Positions 43,001 through 52,000 of a stretch of 64,000 nt of DNA are shown here, one piece after another; the stretch's first letter is position 1; each line of letters opens with the position of its first letter. Location: the NCBI GenBank assembly GCA_029237695.1, contig CM055273.1:55169968-55233967 (forward strand), written 5' to 3'. The notes below the pieces were generated by a model that was given only the letters and a program-made list of their open reading frames with translations, was not told where the DNA came from and did no database searches. This stretch comes from Conchocele bisecta (Eukaryota; Mollusca; Bivalvia; Lucinida; Thyasiridae). Position numbers and translations under genes: made by a program.

Positions 43001-46000
43001 TTATACCGTGCCTTATTTCTCAATACAAACATGGTTTAACAGCACTTCAGAATCATTTCCAATGGAAATGATTCTGAAGTGCTGTCAAAGCATGTTGTAA
43101 ATTATTCCAAAGTGCTGCTGTTGCTTTTATATCTTGCCTTATTTCTCAATAAAAACATGGTTTGACAGCACTTCAGAATAATTTCCAATGGAAATGATTC
43201 TGAAGTGCTGTCAAAGCATGTCGTAAATTTTTCTAAAATGCTGTCAAAGCATGTTTTTGATGATAAAAATGGAAAAATAGAAAACAAACAGCAGACAAAA
43301 TAAACCAATTAAGATAGCGGTCTAAGAGTTAATATACATGTAATTTCAGAAATCTATCTATGATGGACAACATGATACATATGCTGGAGAAGTACGCCAA
43401 CCACTTGGAGGAGTTGGTGGCAGAGCGGACAAGTGAACTGGATGCAGAGAAAATGAAAGCAGAGCATCTTTTATACAGAATGCTACCACAGTATGTATAA
43501 TTGCCTAACCACGTGCCCACAGTATGTATTTGTACCACAGTATCACAGGAAGTATATTGACCGTCCTGTAGCCTATTTCACCAACATTGCAAAGTATACT
43601 TATCTAGGAAAATATACATTGAGGGAGAATCTTTAAATCTAAGGATATTTTTTTTTTTTTCTTATTATATTGAATTTATTACATTATCACAGCCATTTTG
43701 GCTGTGATAATGTAATAACTTCAGTATAATAATTATGCATAATCATCAAATATATGCAGTCGTTAGTTCTATATGAAATAATGCATTTCGGGGAAAATAA
43801 ATGATTACATGTTCCCATCTCCAGTGACGAACAATAGTTTAATTATTGATTATAAACGTCCGCTCCTGCAAACATGTGTTAGAATACACTGTTCAAACGC
43901 TCAACATGTCCATTTATGTCATTACGGGTTACATACACAGGCTACACACCGAAGCCTCACAAAACCACACACCGTGTGTGTTTAAATGATGTCCGGTTTT
44001 AAAAGGTATAAGTATGTATCCTGGACTGCTCATAATTCGAGACTCTAACGATATTAAACAACATACGTAATAAATACTAGAGTATAAACCTTTTTTATTA
44101 GTTACATGCAAATATATTCCAATTATCTGTATGTATATTGCGTTTACTGGCTTCAAAAGCACGGAGAAATGCAATTGTTTACTTTCAAAACACGCTCGTC
44201 TACAAATGGCAGCCTCCTGCGTACCGTGAAAGGTCGCGACCTCTGACCCTATGACGTCATATGTGCAGGTGACCGGTTGGAAAACACCACAAAGTGTGTC
44301 TGCATTATGTACCATTGCGTTCAGGGGTCACAATACATATTGTTTCCAACTTAAATGATTAGACAAACGATTGCCAACTTGGAAAATATAATTTGGTAGA
44401 TTAAACAAATTAAACAATATGAAGTTTCAACTTGTTGGTTTTAATACTTTTTTAAAGTGGTAATGTCTACTTTTGGAGTAAGACATTTCAATCCCTTCTG
44501 CATGTGATACTCGTCCACAATGGGAATAACAAAAACAGAGACCAGATTGCATATATCTGCTGATAAATGGAGGTATGGTACTGATGTGGACGAACTTAAA
44601 AGTGACAATTTAAAAGAAAATAGGATAAGGTGGTGACTAAATGAAAATCCATATTCCTACATTATTAGTGCCTTTCTACCTACAAATATTACGTGACCTC
44701 CATTGATAAACATGTAAACAACATACGGGTTCAAGCGAACTCATTTATGTGTAAGTTTTCCTATCGAAATCCGGATTTTAATGGAGGGGGTTAATGGGAT
44801 TAGTGGAAAACACAACATTTAGGTGTGTTGTATTGTTTGGTAATGTATTAGTCCTGTTTAAATTACATTTTTCTAACTTGGCAGTTGTAACCTTTCATCT
44901 GGCTTCGGTTCAACACACAAGTATAATGGAAGTGATGTAACCCGTAAATCTCGCGATAGAACGAGAAAATAAAAATGGCCTCGAATCTGTGCGGCTATCG
45001 AAGTAAGAGGATCGTATGATACTTCTGTAATTAAAATATATCAACATCTCTTGACAGTGTTTTGCACTTATCAGTCATGGACACCATTATTAACCCGTTA
45101 AACACCACATGCCTGTATAATGGTATTGGCAAAAAGTGTAGATCCAGATGAGCCGGCTCGTGACGAGCCGTCTCATCAGGATCTGCACTTTTTGCAAGTA
45201 ATTTTTACATGTTTAAGAACAAAATCACACACTTTTCATAATTGGACTAGTCTGAAAATCATTTTGTGACGTTTGAATTGGTTGTAAAAGGTTAAACAAT
45301 ATACCGTGATACCCATCGAAATTAATTCACCTCACTGGTAACCCGAAGGAGTCTTATTTATAATGGTTCCACTGCAGTTTATCTATGTTTTACAGAACGG
45401 TTGCGGAGGAGCTTAAAAGTGGGCGACCTATCAAGGCAGAGCAGTTCGAGGATGTCACCATATACTTCTCGGATATCTGCGGTTTTACAAATATATGCTC
45501 ACACAGCACGCCAATTGAGGTACGAATGCCCCCCCCCCCCCCCACACACACACACTCACACACCTCCCCCAACCCACCACCTACCATGATTTACTTCACG
45601 GTCACTAGGTGCTGTTAACGACCCGAGCCACTATTGCCCAGAGGCCGAAGGCCGAGGGCAATAGTGCATCGTGTCGTCCACAGTACCGAGGGGCAATATG
45701 TTTTGACTGTTCCCCGAAATGACCATGAAATAACTGTTTGATTACTCGACCTGTAGCAGGGTATGTGACACAATGAACATGAATTTGGCGCGGGACGCGT
45801 CGACAGACCGATCTACGTTGAATTTTATTAATCTTCGACAAAAATCATGACGTCATGAAAAATGTATGAAATTTTCAGGTATGAACTAGTTTTAACTATT
45901 GACGAGGCACGCGGAACTATTGCCCAGGCACGTACAAAACCAGGCACGTAGTCAAAACTATGGAATATCAATTTATATAGGGAGTTTGGTAATAATTGGT

Positions 46001-49000
46001 CTTGTGCTTGGAATTGACCATGGAATTACGTGTCTTATCGGATCGCCGTACTTTCGTAGATATTCGTTTCGCAAACCATGGCAGAAACAGTTTCGGTTCA
46101 ATTCAATGCTCATGTGGAATTCAATTACACATACATATCCAAAGTCCATGCGGGATTTAATTCCAACATACATACCCAAAGTCCATGCGGAATTGAATTT
46201 CACATACATATCCAAAGCGCAAGCGGAATTGAATTCCACATATACATCCAAAGCGTCTACGGAATTGAATTTCAGATACATATCCAAAGCCCATGCGGAA
46301 TGAATTACACATACATATCCAAAGCTCATGCAGAATTGAATTCCACATACATATCCAAAGCGCATGCAGAATTGAATTCCACATACATATCCAAAGCGCA
46401 TGCGGAATTGAATTCCACATACATATCCAAAGGTCATGCGGAATTGAATTCCACATACATATCCAAAGCGCATGCGGAATGAATTCCACATACATATCCA
46501 AAGCTCATGCGGAATTAAATTCCACATACATATCCAAAGTCCAAGCGGAATTGAATTCCACATACATATCCAAAGCCCATACGGAATTGAATTTAACATA
46601 CATATTCAAAGTCCATGCGGAATTGAATTCCACATACATATCCATAGACCATGCGGAATTGAATTCCACATACATACCCAAGGTCCATAGGGAATTGAAT
46701 TCCACATACATATCCAAAGTCCATGCGGAATTGAATTACACATACATACCCAAGGTCCATGCGGAATTTAGAATTCCACATACATACACAAGGTACATGC
46801 GGAATTGAATTCCACATACATATATAAAGCCCATGCGGAATTCAATTCCACATACATATCCAAAGCACATGTGTAATTCAATTCCACATACATATCCAAA
46901 GTCAATGCGCAATTGAATTACACGTACATACCCAAAGTACATGCGGAATTGAATTCCACATACGTATCCAAAGTCCATGCGGAATTGTATCCACAGCGGA
47001 ATTGAATTTCACATGAGCATTGAATTGAAAGTCAACTCTGGAAACTATTGTAATTTTCGAAAAACATAGTTAGTAGTATTGGCAAAAACGATGGTGTGAT
47101 AAGGGAGCCTTTACCAGATCTGGGACAAGATAGCAAAAGTGGAAATGTGCGTACTCACTCCACCGGCTCTTCGGTATATATGAGTATTGTTTGATTCGGA
47201 CACTGTTGGTCCTGTTTTACAGTTTTACTTGTGCTTCAATTCTTAGTCTATGTATGACATTGTTGTTGAACGGACTTAAAACGGCATTTAATCAATCAAT
47301 TGATATTTACGGAATATATATTGTACTAGAAACTCAAGGTGTTATTAGAACATTACATGTATCTTGTAAATGTATTACATTGATATGCGTATATACATAC
47401 CAGTATGTGTTAAAGGTTTCACAACATTTTCGTGGCTATTACTATTGACCGAAATACAATTAATATACGGAGATATATCGTATATTATACATACAAGTTA
47501 AATGTGACTGTCACTGGAGAAATGGGGCTTATGGGATTTGTGACGAGAGTAAGCCCCGATCAAATAGCACACTCATGCAGCCTGATAATGATATATGATG
47601 CCTTTTAGAAGCATGACGGGTATTTCATTGATGAATCGCAATTGGTAACTAGTGCAAATCCCGATCAGACTGAGCGGATGCACAGGCTGATCTGGATCTG
47701 CACTGGTCACAAAACCCATGATCCCTATGTCTCCAGTCACAGCCACACATGAAACAATTCTGAAATATTCATGTACATTATCTATTTTTTAGGTCGTCAA
47801 CTTGTTAAACAGTCTTTACACGTTATTTGATGCCATAATCACAAGATACGACGTATATAAGGTATGCATTACCTTTTGTGTGCGAGTATATGCAAGGTAT
47901 TAGTATTTGTGTAAATACAAGTTTTATTATAATTGTCACAGTATCGTTTAACCTTTTCAACACCACAGGCCTGTATAGTGGTATATTGGCAAAACGTGTA
48001 GATCCAGATGAGCCGGCTCGTGACGAGCCGTCTCATCAGGATCTGCACGTTTTACAAGTCATTTTCATAGTTTTAAGAACACACCTTTTTTATAAATGAA
48101 CTAATCTGAAAATCATTTTGTGACGGTTGGATTGCTTGCAAAATTGACCTATCAAAATCCATTTCAGTTACTTAGGGATGATACAGAGTTAAAGGTACAT
48201 ACCCATGCAGTAGGCACACAATGTTCTTTATAGGAATTAAATGAGTGTCTAATTGTGTCACTATTCCACCAGTTCTAAAACATACGAGTGCCCGTTATAC
48301 AGATATAATCATTTAGTAATAACAAATTTTACTGATAGTGACGCGCGGTGATATCAGGCTATTTTCATATGCAAATGAGGCATGATATTTTTTAATTATT
48401 CATACTAATTAAATGAGTCACCTGAAACAATAATATTTTCGACAGATTATAAAGTATGATCATTGCACATCAAAAAATAAATACAGAGATAAATAGTAAT
48501 GTCAGTTAACATTTTAAGGAAACACCATTACCGCCCCTGATATCATTGTGGAAATTTTGTTTGATATACGAAGTATAATGATGACAATTATGTCGTCGGG
48601 AAATGGTAAATGACTGTTTATTTTACCCTAACAATGTCATATCTAACGAATGGACGAACAAAAAATATTCCTCCCTATATTATAACATGGCACGTGGGCA
48701 ATATTGTTGAAACTGTTCTTAGTAGATGCAATTGAAACTGAATACATCTGTGTAGCCAAAATTTCACCAAAATCGCTAAATGAAACTTATCGTGTTAAGT
48801 ATACATTGAGGGAGACATTTTCAATTTATGCATAAAACTTTATGCAATGAAATGAAATAGTTTCATAGATAATGTAATGCATTATGCACAATTGTAATCA
48901 TCAATTATAAACAACCGTTCACCTTAAGGTAAACTCAGCTAGATAAGCATATTTATCCCGTCAACACAGTGCGTATGTGCCGTGAAACACGGTGCCGTGA

Positions 49001-52000
49001 AACATTTTTGATATCCAGTCAATACTATTTTTGCATTTTACAGCCATTTGTAGGTGTTGACGGGAAAAAATATCTGGCGCGGCACGGAAACGGGATGTGC
49101 TCGGCATAGCCTCGCCCATCCCGTTTCCTGAGCCTTGCCAGATATTTTTTCCCATTCACGGCACTAACCTACTATTCTCTATTTAGCAATTTTAGTGAAA
49201 TCAGCTACTGATTCTTGATTAGTATATGCTTAAAATAGACATACATGTGTAAGACACAGCTCGGGGTCAGTCTCTCAAAACGGGGGGCTAATCCCAGAAC
49301 AGGGGTCGAAAACGTCACGTCAATCCCGGAAAATCGCCGGAAAATACCGGGAAATTCCACACAGGGGATATTGACAAGATACGACCGTCAATGAAACAGA
49401 AAAGGCTTTTATCCCGTCAACACAGTGCGTATGTGCCGTGAAACATTTTTGATATCCAGTCAATACAATGTTTTCATTTTACAGCCATTTGAAGGTGTTG
49501 ACGGGATAAATAGAATAGTAGGTTAGTGCCGTGAATGGGAAAACATATCTGGCGCGGCACGGAAACGGGATGTGCTCGGCAGAGCCTCGCCCATCCCGTT
49601 TCCTGAGCCTTGCCAGATATTTTTTCCCATTCACGGCAATAACCTACTATTCTCTATATCTTTAATTCCCTTCATTGCTAAACACTTCACATTATGTAAT
49701 GTACGTTTGGCCTATATGACCTCGATCACTAGTTGTCGCCATTTCTTTTATCTGGACGCATACGGCCAGGGCGTGACGTTGCGTCCCTAACTTTGACGTC
49801 ATTCAGGCCTGAAATCAAAACGGAACTTGCAGAATTGGCCACCGTTCTGGAAAAAATTGACCCCCGTTCTGCGATTAGTCCCTGTTTGTTCTGGGATTTG
49901 GCCCCCGCTCTGGGGCTGACCCCCACTCTGAGTCTGACATACGTTATCTTATAGGTATGCATTGTGGTTAGTTTGTTAGTTAATTTATCATACCGGTTCA
50001 ATCAGACAGTGCATTATTATAGATTCAATATTATTCATTTACTCAGGTTGAGACCATAGGTGATGCATACATGATAGCCAGCGGGTTGCCGAAGCGGAAC
50101 GGCAAGAAGCACATACAGCAGATGGCGGACTGCGCCCTCGACATACTGGCGTCTGTCAATACCTTCTATATCCCTCATCAGCCCGACAAAAACCTCCGTA
50201 TACGAATAGGTTAGTACGCCGTGTGAGGTTAGCTTTCCTATGTTTGTGTCATGTAATAAATATAGCTTATCACAAATGCACGCATCAGCGTGGCTTTATG
50301 GTTTCTTTGTGATATATGAGATTATTGCACTCCAGACTACATGGCATTCGTTCATCTCGAATCAGATGGTAGGCATCATGATCAAAGAAATGCGATACAC
50401 TTATTAAGTACATTCAGCATACTTTAACAAAACGTTTCTTATCACTGTGACTCTGTATTTCAAATGATCAGTAGCCGATTTCACCAACATTGCAAAGTGT
50501 ACTTTTCTAGCAAAGTGTACTTTGAGCGAGTAATCATTTATTTTTCCTGAAATGCATTATTTCATATAGAACTAATGACTGCATATATTTGATGATTACA
50601 TGTATGCAGAATTATTATACTGAATTTATTACATTATCACAGCCAAAATGGCTGTGATAATGTAATAAATTCAGTATAATGAAAATTAATAAATTTATCC
50701 TAAAAGTATACTTTGCTAGAAAAGCTTACTTTGCAATGTTGGTGAAATAGGCTACTGGTATACGAACTCGTGATTGACGTTTGCTTGACTTTATCTACAG
50801 AATAACTGGACCCCCAGACAACCTCTTTGTGCTTAACATTGGTGGGGTTGACTGCTATCTTTTATTGCATAAAATGGTCCTTCACAGTGTAATAACACAG
50901 TGTAATAAATATGCAAATTATGCAATAAATATAATCTAACGTTTGTATTGATTTAATATTATATTTATTAAACTAGTTAACTGATTTCATAAGAATCTCG
51001 GCATAGCCTCGTTTCTTATGAAATCAATAAACTCATTTAATAAATATTATATTAAATCATCACTCATGCTTGAAGATCCTCTATATAATGTATGCTCTTG
51101 ATTGAAAATGACACACACATGCACCGGAGTGTTCATTGTGACGGTTCTACTATTTCCCAACAGGTATACATACGGGGCCGGTGGTGGCGGGAGTGGTTGG
51201 ACTGGCCATGCCGCGTTACTGTCTCTTTGGTGATACCGTCAATACGGCGTCCCGTATGGAGTCCACGGGCTTACGTAAGTGTGGCTGTAATGTTCAGTAC
51301 TCAGCAAATGTCTGCGTTATCTCAATAAAACCACAGTTTGTATGCCAATTTTCGCAACAGGAAGTGGAAACTACCAGATAAATAGAACGCCATGCTGTCA
51401 TATCATTTAACACTACACATGCATTATCATTATCCCCTCGCCGAGAGACAAAAACTGATTTAGCGTTAGTCCGTGTACGTGCGTACACCTTTCATTTTTC
51501 AATCACTTATGAACCGCTTCACCGATTTTGATAATGCTTGTCCACAATATGTGCATATGGATGGTGCTTTGTTTTGCATACTACCCACGTCCGACCGCCA
51601 AGGTCAAGGTCATGCTGCCTTATTTTCTCGTTGTTTGTAAGGCAAATGCGTTATTTTCTTTTTTTATAATTAATTGTATTATCCAGGCTGCCAGCGAGGC
51701 GATTAGCTTTATAGTGATAATGATGTCCTTGTTGATAATGTATATCAATCCTGAAACTGGTGGAATATGTCCCTGTATCCTATTTCACCAACATTGCAAA
51801 GTATACTTTGAAGGAGTAATCATTTATTTTTCCTGAAATGAATTATTTCATATACAACTAATGACTGCATATATTTGATGATTACAAGTATGCATAATTA
51901 TTATACTGAATTTATTACATTATCACAGCCAAAATGGCTGTGATAATGTAATACATTCAGTATAATAAAAAATTAAATAATTTATTCTAAAATTGAAAAT

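Noticed and set aside
45973..46808. Long ORFs of 114-208 codons on both strands
   Set aside because: They are an effect of the 36-bp minisatellite, whose unit length is divisible by three; the sequence is purely repetitive and lies in a GT-AG intron.
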